Origin: Haplomitrium mnioides
Taxonomy: Eukaryota; Marchantiophyta; Haplomitriopsida; Calobryales
Assembly (NCBI GenBank): GCA_049999725.1
Contig: JBNGIS010008968.1
Location: 1-28,818 of the forward strand
DNA: 28,818 nt
Direction: 5' to 3'
This document shows, one piece after another, positions 10,020 through 20,089 of this stretch (position 1 is the first letter of the stretch; every line of letters begins with the position of its first letter). The notes under the pieces were generated by a model that worked only from the letters and a program-made list of their open reading frames with translations, ran no database searches and was not told where the DNA came from. A program made the position numbers and the translations under genes.

Positions 10020-11266
10020 TGTTGTTTTGGTGTAGTTCAAATAATCTTCTTAAACTGAGCCCTTGAGTATGTGCTCTGTGTAGAGCAGGTGGAAGGGGTT
10101 TGGTGAAGATATTTGGTCTATTATCCTTCCTTGCTATCGATTGAACATTTATTTCGTCACTGTGTTGGTCGTGGGTATAGAAGAATTTAAGAGCAATGTG
10201 CCTAATTCTATCGGCCTTGATAAATCCTTGAGCAATTTGGTTAACGCATGGTCGATTGTCCTTGAATATTATTGTAGGGGATTGAAGTTGAGGTTGGCTA
10301 GTATTGATGTTGGTATGATCAATGAGTTGTCGAAGCTAAATGCATTCCCTACTAACCTCATAGAGTGCTATGATTTTTGCATGGTTAGTTGAGGTAATTG
10401 TAATGGTTTGTTTAGTGCTTTTCCATGAGATAGCGGTGCTTCCTTTAAGGAAGACACATCATACATAAGACTTTGCATCATCAGGATCGGATAAATATCC
10501 AGCGTCGGCGTAATCGACAATGTTATTTGTTGCATATTTAGGGAAGAAGAGTCCCATATTTTTTGTATCTTTTAGGTATCTGAAAATTTATTTGAGTCTA
10601 TTCTAGTGTCGAATGGTAGGCTGGGAGTTGTGCCTTGCAAATAGGTTCACTACAAAAGATATGTTTGGTCTAGTTTGATTTGCAAGATATATGAGAGCTC
10701 CGATTGCCGAAAGGTATGGTTTTTCTAATCCCAGAGTTTGTTCATGTTCCTTTCATTTTCCAAACATGTCTTTGGTCAGGTCCGAAGATCTCATTTCTAT
10801 GGGAGTGCTTGTCAAATCAGCATTATCCATATTGAATTGTTGGAGGATCTAGGCCATAAATATGGACTGGTAATCAGAATTCCATCATGTAGATGCTCAA
10901 ACTGAATGCTGAGATAGAAATCTGGTTCTTTGATGTCTCGTATTTTGAATATGTCCTTCAATTTGGCAATTATATTGGCTGCTAGAATTTTTGTGCCAAA
11001 AATATTTATGTTGTCTACATAAAGTGTAACCACAATGTATTCAGAGTCCTAGTGTTTCATGAACAAGCATAGAGCAATGTCATCATTTGTAAATGTCAAT
11101 GCCATCATTTCTGATTTGAATCTTTGGTACCAATTTCTGCCACTTTATTTGAGTCCATATATCAATCTCATGACTTGAACTACTATTTGTGTTCTTGATT
11201 GATCGATTGGTGATCCAGATGCATTAATAGAATGCTTTGCCAACTTCACATTTTCATGTGGTATAC
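10020..11266 (-). pseudogene. Copia A: C-terminal half of reverse transcriptase and RNase H (broken)
   Basis: Minus-strand frames give the downstream half of a Ty1-copia pol. The RT part starts against the insertion at 11267 with YGLK, a stop where Q is usual, then SGR.WYQRF, and reaches LYVDNINIFGTKI (about 10990-11035). There the catalytic YVDD is YVDN. RNase H follows: ANQTRPNISFVVN (near 10660-10700), a YADAGYLSD block (near 10500), STNHAKIIALYE (near 10350-10400) and DNRP..NQIAQGFIKADRIRH (near 10180-10250). The glutamate expected in 'HAEIIAL' is lysine, so RNase H would be inactive. Several stops and frame changes interrupt it. Its N-terminal partner lies at 21837-22820, on the far side of the 10.6-kb insertion. 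Confidence 0.85.
11262..11266. repeat. Target-site duplication, left copy (TATAC)
   Basis: TATAC directly abuts the left LTR. The identical TATAC follows the right LTR at 21832-21836. A perfect 5-bp duplication is the signature of LTR-retrotransposon integration and fixes the element's ends. Confidence 0.9.
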
Positions 11267-12060
11267 TATTAGCTCTAAGGTTTATCCCTTATCTCCTTTC
11301 CGACCGATGTACACCAACTTAAGGGCTGATTTGTGTTTCGGGACCTTTTATGGGAGAAGCTTTGCACCAATTTGACCCCAACTCCTACTTAACCACTTTG
11401 GAGTAACTACAACACCATCTTACAACAACAAAGTACATCACACGCACTCACACACCTACAGCCAACACAGGTTCCCCCGCTGAAACCAATGAACTCGAAT
11501 AATATTTCATAATATTTCAACGGGCTTACAAATACTCCAATGGTAATGAGCCTTTGACTTGCCCTCCTTCCAACGCCAAAAGATGCAGGTCACGCCCCTC
11601 CTTCAAGCCTTAACCTCTAGAGGCGCTACTTTGGAAGGTAGGGGTAGACAAAACAAGGGTTCATGTTCTTTTTTGAAATGGCCCCGCATCCAAGCTATCA
11701 CTTTGAGGTCTTAAGGAGCTCCTCTTCACCTTATCGGCCTTTCTACTGATCAACAATTACTTCAACATCACTCCTGTTCATTCACACACAATTTTGAAAT
11801 ACACACATACAAGACTAAGGCACTTTTGGTGGCAGTTCGAAATATATTTCAAGAATCCAAAATTGGACCCAAACACCTTGCGTGAAAAATGGGAGCAAAG
11901 TCCAACATCCGAAATACCAAGAGGCAATGTCAAAAGCTCTAACTCCTCCTTTACAGTATTTTCCTAGGTTTCGAACAATCTGAACTACAGGTATACTTCA
12001 AATCCGCAGTGCTTATCAAGAAATACGAACAGAAGGAAAAACTAACTAACACATGCATGT

Positions 12061-12083
12061 ACACACACACACACACACACACA
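12061..12083. repeat. (AC)n microsatellite in left LTR
   Basis: A run of about 11-12 AC units. The matching place in the right LTR (18476-18492) has a shorter run of about 8-9, so the tract has changed length since insertion. Confidence 0.95.
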
Positions 12084-12889
12084 TGATGCGCTCCGCCAAA
12101 ATGGTATGCCTTTCAACGTCCCAAGATCTGAGCTTTCCAACAGACTTCTCTCCTCCTCGAACAACCACTCCAGCCTTCCTTCGATTCCTCACCTACGCAC
12201 CCCCATCCAGATAGTTTTTCAACTTCCCTTGCAAGAAGCCCTGAATTTACTTCCTTAAGCTTGAAAGAGGTCTTCTTTAACTTCCACCTCTCGAAGACAA
12301 TCCTCTCGACTACTGGCCGCACACTCCACCTCGAGCTTCAAATGGATCTTCTTCGTTGTGGGCGAGCACTAACGTAGCCACTCCTCTCTTGGCTCCACTT
12401 GAGCGATTAGACCATAAACACACTCTGAGCATCATTGGGATTGATGCTCCTGCACAAACGGTGTTGAGACGACCCTAAGATTCCCCCTTGGCAGCCTCTC
12501 CTGAATTCAAGACAAAAAGAACCTCCTTCAGCTTTAAGTAGCGATACACCTCCGAATGCTGGTCCACCTGCAGTGATGAGTACATCTGGATCACTTGAGC
12601 CTCTAGAGCTCCACGTTCAGTGATTCTCAACGCCCCTCTAGTCCACCTCCACCCTTGCTAGCCCCCTGCATGAGTCAAATCGCTTCACGTGAATCTTCAT
12701 TGGAATTCAATCCTCCCTCCCTCAATGCGTCTTCCTCTTTGAGATTGGTTTTGCACCTCAATTTTGCATATTCATCAACCTCCCAAACATCACAGTGCAT
12801 CAATCTATATACCCTCCCATGCACGCGTTCCTTTGAAGCATTTTTTGCTCAAGATCGTCTCCTTCCTCCACATAGTGCTCAATAGTTTT

Positions 12890-13435
12890 TCCAATTAGCA
12901 ACCGTTTCTTGGCGCGGTGACACCTGTTTGTATGGTCGAGGGCTGGTCCGAAGTTAACGGTATTCTTTGAAGTTCTGCCAGGTCAGGGGAAGACAACCTT
13001 AGTGTAGATCAAAGGTATGTCTTGATGTCGATGAGTCTGGAAAGCTGATTCGAGCATAGGAGATCTTGGCGCAAGTCGGAGATAGTAACTAATGAGCCAT
13101 GCACGGATCCCCAATGGGCATGCATGTAGAGTCATGATCTGCGGTTGGCCCAACGTAGGCTGGTCCACATTAGTAAATCAATGAAGGTGAGGCAATCGCC
13201 GATCTGCAAGTTGGATCCAAAGAAATAGTCAGAAGGAGAAAAAGATCAAAAGAAGGCAATGTCCGAAGAGGTCGCGGCCAAGGGAACTCAGACTGATTGC
13301 TTGAAGTAGTAAGCTTGGTAAAGATCCAAAGCCAAGGTCTGAAGAGGTCTGTTCTGCAAAGAGATCCAAAGAGAAACGTCCAAAGAGCGTTAGGTCTGCT
13401 GGTTATTTCCGAAGATTGACTACCCAACGTTTTCC
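12890..13435. other. LTR interior without gene
   Basis: Part of the left LTR, matched by about 19300-19820 in the right LTR. No coding motif is seen, and frames are broken differently in the two copies. Confidence 0.5.
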
Positions 13436-13575
13436 ATGGACTGATCCGAAGATAATCGCAGAGTGATCCGCAGTATTCCGAGGACTAATCCGCAGTATGC
13501 ATCGGACTGATATGCAGTTTTCCGTAGACAGATCTGAAGAATTCCGCGGGCAAGTCCGAAGAATTCCACGGACTA
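13435..13575. repeat. Short tandem repeats (about 22-25 bp) in left LTR
   Basis: Repeated words such as ggactgatccgcagtattcc and agatctgaagaattccgcgg occur every 22-25 bases. The same block occurs in the right LTR at about 19820-19985, where copy number differs slightly. Confidence 0.7.
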
Positions 13576-13689
13576 GTGAGTCCAAAGTTGACAATTGCAT
13601 CTGAAGTTGGCATCTTTCGAAGAATTCCCCTTTTCAAAGTTGACCATGGACTGCTCCAAAGTTGCCACGTTTCCGAAGTTGCACCGTCC

Positions 13690-14640
13690 GCTGCCGCTTT
13701 CCAAGTGGAAGTTGGACTGCCACTAACCCCTGGTTTCAAAGTTGACTTACGGACTGGCTCAAAGTTTTCCTTGGACTGGTGAGTCCGAAGTATTCCTCAG
13801 ACTGCTGAATCCGAAGTTGATTTGGTTTAAGAGCTTCCGTCTTCAAAGTGGAAGTTGGACCGTTGTGATGACTTGGATTTCCAAAGTTGTACCTTTCGCA
13901 GTATCCCGCGGACTCCTCCAAAGTTGCCACGTCTCCGAAGTTTCCCACAAACTGCTCCAAGGCTGCCACGTTTCCAAAGTTGCGCCATCCGCCGTCGCTT
14001 TCCAAGTGGAAGTTGGACCACCATGGTTGATCGCTTGGTTCCGAAGTTGATTGCCTTCTGATGTATCTTGCGGATTGCTCCGAAGTTGCCACGTTTCCGA
14101 AGTTGCGCCGTCCGCCACGGCTTTCCAAGTGGAAGTTGGACCGCCATGATTGACCGCCTAGTTCCGAAGTTGATTTTCTTTCGATGTATCCCGTGGACTG
14201 CCCCAAAGCTGCCATGTTCTGAAGTCACGCCGTTCGTTACTGTTTTCCAAGTGGAAGTTGGACCGCCGCGCTGACTTGGATTTCCGAAGTTGACCCTCTT
14301 CCGATGTCTTCCTCAAACTCCTTAGAAGTTGTACCTTTTGTAGTATCCCACAGACTACTCCAAGGCTGCCACATCTCCAAAGTTTCCCACGGTTGCCACG
14401 TTTCTGAAGTTGCACCTCTTGCCGCCGTTTTCCAAGTGGAAGTTGGACCGCCATGCTAGCTGGGTTTTCCAAAGTTGCAACACTCACGAACTGGTTCGAA
14501 GTTTCCCTCGGGCTGGTGAGTCCGAAGTATTACTCGGGTTGCCGCATCCGAACTTAACTTGGTTTTGCCAGGCACTCTCCGTTGCGGTCTTCAAGGTGGA
14601 AGTTGGACTGCCACGTTGACTGGGTTCTGGAGTTGACTTA
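13690..14640. repeat. Seven-copy minisatellite in left LTR (about 122-185 bp spacing)
   Basis: The core ccaagtggaagttggaccgc recurs near 13698, 13845, 14000, 14121, 14244, 14429 and 14590, with ccgaagttg words and gccacgtttccgaagtt between cores. The most regular units are about 122 bp. The right LTR has seven cores in the same order and similar spacing, so the array predates this insertion. Confidence 0.85.
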
Positions 14641-15294
14641 CAAAATGGTCCAAAGAATCCTGCAGACTGGTGAGTTCGAAGAATCCCTCAGACTCCTCCA
14701 ATATTGCCATGTTTTTGAAGTTTCCCACGGAACCGCTGCGTTCAAAGTGTCTATTTCCAAAGTCCGACGTGCCTTCATCCTCAGTGCAGCTGCCTCTCTC
14801 TCAATTCCTTCCAACCTCCCTTTCCATTCAAGCCCATTCCTCCCTTAGCACCATTCTTCTCTTGCCGCAAATTCAGACATGCGTGCACAATGCACCCTCT
14901 TCTGGCAAATTCTCTTGCTGCGGCAATCTTGCTACGACGAATCTCTGCTGCAATTCTTCTGGGACAAATTTCTCCTCCTTGAACCCTTTCTGCCCTCATC
15001 CTTCCCTACTTGCGTCCTTGCTTGATTTACAACCTCCATGCAGCCCTTGCTTGACCTGCTCACACTTTGCCCTTCTTTCCTTTCGATTTGTTGCGAGTCC
15101 ATATGCACCACATTGCCTACATTCCCTTTGCATCTGGCTTCTCTTGATTCCAAATGGCTCCTCCCTTGTAGTGCATGACCCCAGCTGTTTTCCGTTGCCT
15201 GGTCCTTGTTGTGTATGAGCCATGACAGCAAAGGGAAAAAAGGGAAAAGCAAAGAGAGATATAAGAAGAAGAGAAGGAAGGGGAGAGAGGGAAG

Positions 15295-15370
15295 AGAAGG
15301 GAAGGATATAATAATAATAATATACAAAAATATAATACAATAATACAAATTGAAATAATAAAATAAATTC
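15295..15370 (-). promoter_or_regulatory. Candidate promoter region of gag-only element (3' LTR copy)
   Basis: On the minus strand, 55-120 bases inside the LTR start, there is an A/T-rich block with several TATA-like words (TATATT, GTATATTATT). A C/T-rich tract follows at about 15225-15295, the usual setting of a plant core promoter. If used, U3 would be only about 120 bp and nearly all of the 4-kb LTR would lie in R-U5. The right LTR has the same arrangement at about 21720-21790. Confidence 0.4.
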
Positions 15371-15423
15371 GGAGCTCAATAACCACAAAATTTAGAAAAA
15401 AACGCAAAAACACTCGGCCGACA

Positions 15424-15441
15424 TGACTCCCCTTTTAATTG
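15424..15441 (-). promoter_or_regulatory. Polypurine tract of gag-only element
   Basis: On the minus strand, AAAAGGGGAG followed by TCA directly precedes the 3' LTR start TGTCGGCC. This is the purine-rich primer for plus-strand DNA synthesis expected at this boundary. Confidence 0.75.
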
Positions 15442-15730
15442 TGCAGCGACTCCCAAACACCTTTCCTCCCTTTGACCTTTCTAAACCTTCCTTGTTGGCT
15501 ACTTTGACCTGTCTCAGTGGCTGTTTTGGCCGCTCTGGCCTCACATTGCTAGCCTCCCTTGAAGGCTGCTACTAGTGCCATGCAAAACCTCAACTCTCCC
15601 AAGAAAAAACTAAAAACGCTGGGACAAACAAGCCAAAACTCCTACACTATCATGATGGCTAACTCTGACCTTGATCCCATACAAAAGATGCGTCATCATA
15701 TTCTGGTTCAGGTTGGATGCTTGCCTAGAT
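15442..15730 (-). other. 3' untranslated region of gag-only element
   Basis: About 290 bases between the gag stop and the polypurine tract, without a recognised motif. No trace of pol is found here. Confidence 0.5.
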
Positions 15731-17428
15731 CTACAGCCCTCTTGGCTGCCTCCTTCCATTCCTCTTCTTCAAGCCACTCTGTTGGCCTTTCTCGTGCCAC
15801 TTGGGGGACAATGCAAAAAATCCCCCGAAAGGTAGCCCAACAAAACAAGAAAAAACAGAGTCACTATACATGACTGGTGTGGGAACATAATAAAACTGTA
15901 CAAGGGCTGGTGCTGGTAGGTTGCCCTTCATATCTTCCTCTATATTGAGCAGGTTTTTGCAAAGGCTCGAGGTTAGGTCTCTTAAGGTGGTTGGCCACCC
16001 TTCCACATTGTCCACTTCCTCCACTAGCTGGTGTTGAGTTTCAACATCAAATGGTTGCTGGTCTTCGAGGTTGCACCCTTCTACCTCTAAAAACCTCCAC
16101 TGTCCCACTTGATGAAGATCTTTTTTAGCGACACAAGGTGGCTGGTCTTGAAGTTTGCCACTAGTCGAATCAAGATTGAAGAACTCCTCCTCAAGATTGA
16201 TTAATGCCTGCTTCCGGTCTGCCCTGATCTGGTCCTCCTCTTCATCTTGTGGGTGCACTTCAGCCTCAACGTGTCGTTGGTCTTCGTATTGGCCATCGTG
16301 TAAGCTATCGATGGAGCACTCCCCTTTTAAAGCCTGCTCTTGCTCTGCCCCACCTTGGTCCTCTACCGCAAGCCTACATTCATTGAAGAGTGAAAGGGCA
16401 GCTTCCCACTCCCCTTTTAAGACATGCTCTTGATATATCCCAATTGGGTCTTCTGGTTCAGGCCTGCACTCACTTGGAAAGGTAGGTTTCCACTCCTCTT
16501 TTAAGACTGATTCAAGGCTAGACCAGCAATAGTCCTCCTTGAATTCTTCGTTTATGGGGTGGGCCTCTCCCTCCAATGTGTCCTTTGTTGTTGTAGGGCA
16601 ACTTGCCTTCTCCTCCAGGTCTTCATCTACACAAACCAACTCTGAGGTAGAGTTTGCAACCTCTACCTCATTGCTGAATTTCAGATCTGAATTCGGTCAA
16701 GCTGAACCAGTATACTTGCTGAATTTTGGCTTGTAGCTTGCACTCGTTAGAGCCGTTGGGTCAACTTGATCTCTTGTTGGTCCTTTTGCCATGTATGTCT
16801 TGTACCCATCGATCTGGTCCTCTCCTTCATCTGACTCTTTACATCTCTGGTTATTCCTCCGATGTTTGCGTTGAGAGGGGTGCTTACCTTTCTTTTCCTT
16901 GGTTGCCTTCGTTGTCTTGGATTGTGCTGGTCCTCTCTCCTCATAGGTCTCACATCTCTGGACCTCTTGAACTAAATCTCAGAAACTCGTGGGCTTGGCC
17001 ACCTCCATCCATGCTCTCTCTTTCCTCTTCAATGCTGCCATGAACCAGCCAAACAACATATCGGAGGTGGGCCGCTATAGGAGCTGTGCAGCCAGCTCAT
17101 TGAACTTGTCCAAGAATGTGAGAACTGACTCACCCCTCCTCTTTCTGATCTGATCTAGTTGGGTGAGAGTCTCACTCTCCTCAAACGCCATCAAGAATTG
17201 ACCCTTGAACTCCTCCCAAGAGTTCTGGACATAGTGGGGGAGAGAGTCATAACAAATACGTGCTCTTCCCCTCAAAATAAAGCAAACCTGCATTGCCTTG
17301 AATGCAGCCTCCTTGTTGACTTCTGCCGTGTAATCCACCTCATGTAGCCAAAGTTGAGGGTCCTCCTCTGGAAAGCCATAAAAGCAAGGGTAGCTCAACC
17401 TCCGAACTCCCCATATGGACTGATCCAT
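15731..17428 (-). pseudogene. Gypsy-type gag with acidic repeat tail, three in-frame stops
   Basis: One minus-strand frame runs 566 codons from ATG at 17428-17426 to the stop at 15731. Codons 1-117 match a Retrotrans_gag capsid domain: FYGFPEEDPQLWL near residue 16, then WEEFKGQFLMAF and LTFLDKFNELAAQL. Stops interrupt at codon 118 (TAG, 17077-17075), codon 150 (TGA, 16981-16979) and codon 244 (TGA, 16699-16697), with gag-like sequence continuing in frame across each. Codons 165-205 are strongly basic (KATKEKKGKHP, RKHRRN). The last 302 codons are open and acidic, with roughly 30-residue repeats (VLKEEW, VLKGEW, ALKGEC; ECRPE, ECRLA) and a final aromatic/glycine patch (GLPFGGFFALSPKWHEKG). 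No CCHC zinc knuckle is seen. An upstream in-frame TAG at 17491-17489 leaves open that the true start lies further up. All stops can arise from CAG or CGA by C-to-T change. Confidence 0.85.
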
Positions 17429-17659
17429 TGGAGCTTGACCCTCAATAGACAGAAACCAACCACACCGAATTAGTGTCTCCTTCTCCCTCTAGCTCAGGTA
17501 AACCAGCCTTGCTTTGAGTCCAGCCTCATTGTTGGTTTTTCTTATTTATTTATTTAATTTCTCTCTCGTACTAAACTGCGCCCAGAATTCCATAAATCTT
17601 TTCCATGCTCCACTTTTTACTTAACAAATTAATGCAAGGTTAATTTCTAGAACTCTTTT
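17429..17659 (-). other. 5' leader of gag-only element
   Basis: About 230 bases between the primer site and the assigned gag ATG. The gag frame stays open upstream to 17488, so part may be coding. An A/T-rich stretch lies at 17535-17570. Confidence 0.5.
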
Positions 17660-17677
17660 GTCCCACCGTGATCGCCA
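17660..17677 (-). promoter_or_regulatory. Primer-binding site of gag-only element
   Basis: The plus strand reads gtcccaccgtgatcgcca and ends in CCA like a mature tRNA 3' end. The minus strand therefore begins TGGCGATCACGG, the form of a retroviral-type primer site. It lies 9 bases inside the 5' LTR, a common offset in plant gypsy elements. I cannot name the tRNA from the sequence alone. Confidence 0.65.
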
Positions 17678-18475
17678 AAAAATGTATGTCAGCCCTAAGG
17701 TCGGTCCTTTATCTCCTTTCCGACCGATGTACACCAACTTAAGGGCTGATTTGTGTTTCGGGACCTTTTATAGGAGAGGCTTTGCACCAATTTGACCCCA
17801 ACTCCTACTTGCCCACTCTGGAGTAACTACAACACAGTCTTACAACAACAAAGTACAGCACACGCACTCACACACCCACAGGCGACACACGTTCTCCTGC
17901 TGAAACCAATGAACTCAAATAATATTTCATAATATTTCAACGGGCTCACAAATACTCGAATGGTAATGAGCCTTTGGCCTGCTCTCCTTCTAGTGCCAAA
18001 AGATGTAGGTCACGCCCCTTCTTCAGGCCTTAAGCTCCAAAGGTGTTATTTTTGAAGGCAAGGGTGGACAAAACAGGGGTTTAGGTTCTTTTTTGAAATG
18101 GCCTTGCATCCAAGTTATCACTTTGAGGTCTTAAAGAGCTCCTCTTCACCTTACCGGCCTTTCCACTGATCAACAATTACTTCAACATCACTCGTGCTCA
18201 TTCACACACAATTTTGAAATACATACATACAAGACTGAGGCACTTCTGGTGGCAGTCCGTAATATATTTCAAGAATCCAAAATTGGACCCAAACACCTTG
18301 CGTACAAAATGGGACCAAAGTCCAACATCCGAAATACCAAGAGGCAATGTCAATAGCTCTGACTCCCCTTTTGTAGTGTTTTCCCAGGTTCCAAACAATC
18401 TGAACTACAAGTATACTTCAAATCTGCATTGCTTATCAAGAAATACGAACAGAAGGCAAAACTAACTAACACATG

Positions 18476-18492
18476 CACACACACACACACAC
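18476..18492. repeat. (AC)n microsatellite in right LTR
   Basis: The shorter counterpart of the tract at 12061-12083, at the same position within the LTR. Confidence 0.95.
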
Positions 18493-19819
18493 GATGCGCT
18501 CCGCCAAAATGGTATGCCATTCAACGTCCCAAGATCCAAGCTTTCCAATAGACTTCTCTCCTCCTCCTCGAGCAACCACTCCAACCTTCCTTCGATTCCT
18601 CACCCACGCACCCCCATCCAAATAGTTTTTCAACTTCCCTCGCGAGAAGCCCTAAATTTACTACCCGAAAGAGGTCTTCTTTAACTTCCACCTTTGGAAA
18701 ACAATCCTCTCAGCTGCTGGCCACACACTCCACCTCGAGCTTCAAATGGATCTTCTCCGCAATGCGTGGGCACTAACGCAACTACTCTTCTCTTAGCTCC
18801 ACTTGAGCGATTAGACCAGAAACGCACTCCGAGCATCCTTGGGATTGATGCTCATGCACAGACAATGCTGAGATAACCCCTAGATCCCCCCTTGACAGCC
18901 TCTCTCGAATTCAAGATGGAAAGAATCCCCTTCAGCTTCAAGTAGCGATACACCTTCGAATGTTGTTCCACCTGCAGCGATGAGTAGATCTGGATCGCTT
19001 GAGCCTCTAGAGCTCCATGCTTAGCGATTCTCAGCGCCCCTGCCATCCACCTCCACCCCCGCTAGTCCCCTACACGAGTCCACTCGCTTCATAGAAATCT
19101 TCTCTGGAATTCTATCCTCCCTCCCTTGCTGCGTCTTCCTCTCCGAGATTGGTTTCACACCTCAATTTTGCATATTCATCAACCCCCAAACGTTGCAGCG
19201 CATCAATCTATATCTCCTCCTGCGCGCGCGTTCCTTTGAAGTGTTTCTTGCTCAAGATCGTCTCCTTCCTCCACGTGGTGCTCGATAGTTTTTCCAGTTA
19301 GCAACCGTTTCTTGGCGCAATGACACCTATCTGTACGATCGATGGCTGGTCCGAAGTTAACGGTATTCTCCAAAGTTCTGCCAGGTCGGGGGAAGACAAC
19401 CTCGGTGTAGATCAAAGGTAGGTCTTGATGCTGATGAGTCTAGAAAGTTGATTCGAACATGGGAGATCTTGGCGCAAGTCGGAGATAGTAACTGATGAGC
19501 CCTACGCGGATCCCCAATGGGCGTGCATGTAGAGTCATGATCTGCGGTTGGCCTGACATAGGCTGGTCCACATTAGTAAACCGATGAAGGTGAGGCAAAG
19601 ATCCAAAGAAATAGTCAGAAGGAGAAAAAGATCAGAAGAAGGCAATGTCCAAAGAGTTGCGGCCGAGGGAACCAAGACTTATTGCCCAAAGTAGTAAGCT
19701 TGGTGAAGATCCAAAGCTAGGGTCCAAAGAGGTCTGTTTTGTAGAGAGATCCAAAGAGAAATGTCCAAAGAGCGTTTGGTCTGCTGGTCAACTCCAAAGA
19801 TTGACTGCTCGACGTTTTT

Positions 19820-19985
19820 TGTGGACTGATCCTCAGATAACCGCGGACTGATCCTCTATATTCCGTAGATTGATCTGTAGTATTCCGCGGACTGATCCGC
19901 AGTGTTCCCCGGACAGGTCCGAAGCATCCCGTGGACAGGTCTGAAGAATTCCGCGGACAGGTCTGAAGAATTCCGCGGACTGGTG
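19820..19985. repeat. Short tandem repeats (about 22-25 bp) in right LTR
   Basis: Words such as ggtctgaagaattccgcgga repeat back to back (19940-19985), with ggactgatcc variants before them. This is the counterpart of 13435-13575. Confidence 0.75.
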
Positions 19986-20089
19986 AGTCTGAAGTTGACC
20001 ACTACATCTGAAGTTGGCACCTTCTAAAGAATCCCCCTTTCCGAAGTTGACTACGGACTGCTTCAAAGTTGCTACATTTCCAAAGTTGC

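Larger units (their letters stand above)
11267..15423 (-). repeat. 3' LTR of gag-only element (left copy, 4,157 bp)
   Basis: Collinear with 17687-21831 along its whole length. The inner end reads ...CGGCCGACA at 15415-15423. The outer end reads tattagctctaagg (11267-11280) against tgtcagccctaagg in the right copy; the three differences are all C-to-T or G-to-A in the left copy and have erased the terminal TG. Internally it holds an (AC)n tract (12061-12083), short GGACTGATCCGCAG-type repeats (13435-13575), a seven-copy minisatellite (13690-14640), a pyrimidine-rich block (14780-15215), and an A/T-rich promoter-like block (15300-15365). Short ORFs in it, such as that at 14670-15218, have no domain signature. 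Confidence 0.92.

Noticed and set aside
10141-10392. Plus-strand ORF of 83 codons
   Set aside because: It is the antisense of the copia RNase H region.
14670-15218. 182-codon plus-strand ORF in the left LTR
   Set aside because: It has Ser/Pro/Leu/Cys-rich low-complexity content, runs antisense to the element, and is broken in the right LTR copy. Treated as chance.
16155-16433. Plus-strand Ser/Cys-rich ORF
   Set aside because: It is the antisense shadow of the acidic gag tail.
15731-16639. A separate 302-residue accessory or env-like gene in the gag-only element
   Set aside because: The frame is the same as the upstream gag, and sequence between the stops reads as continuous gag, so it is better treated as the gag C terminus.
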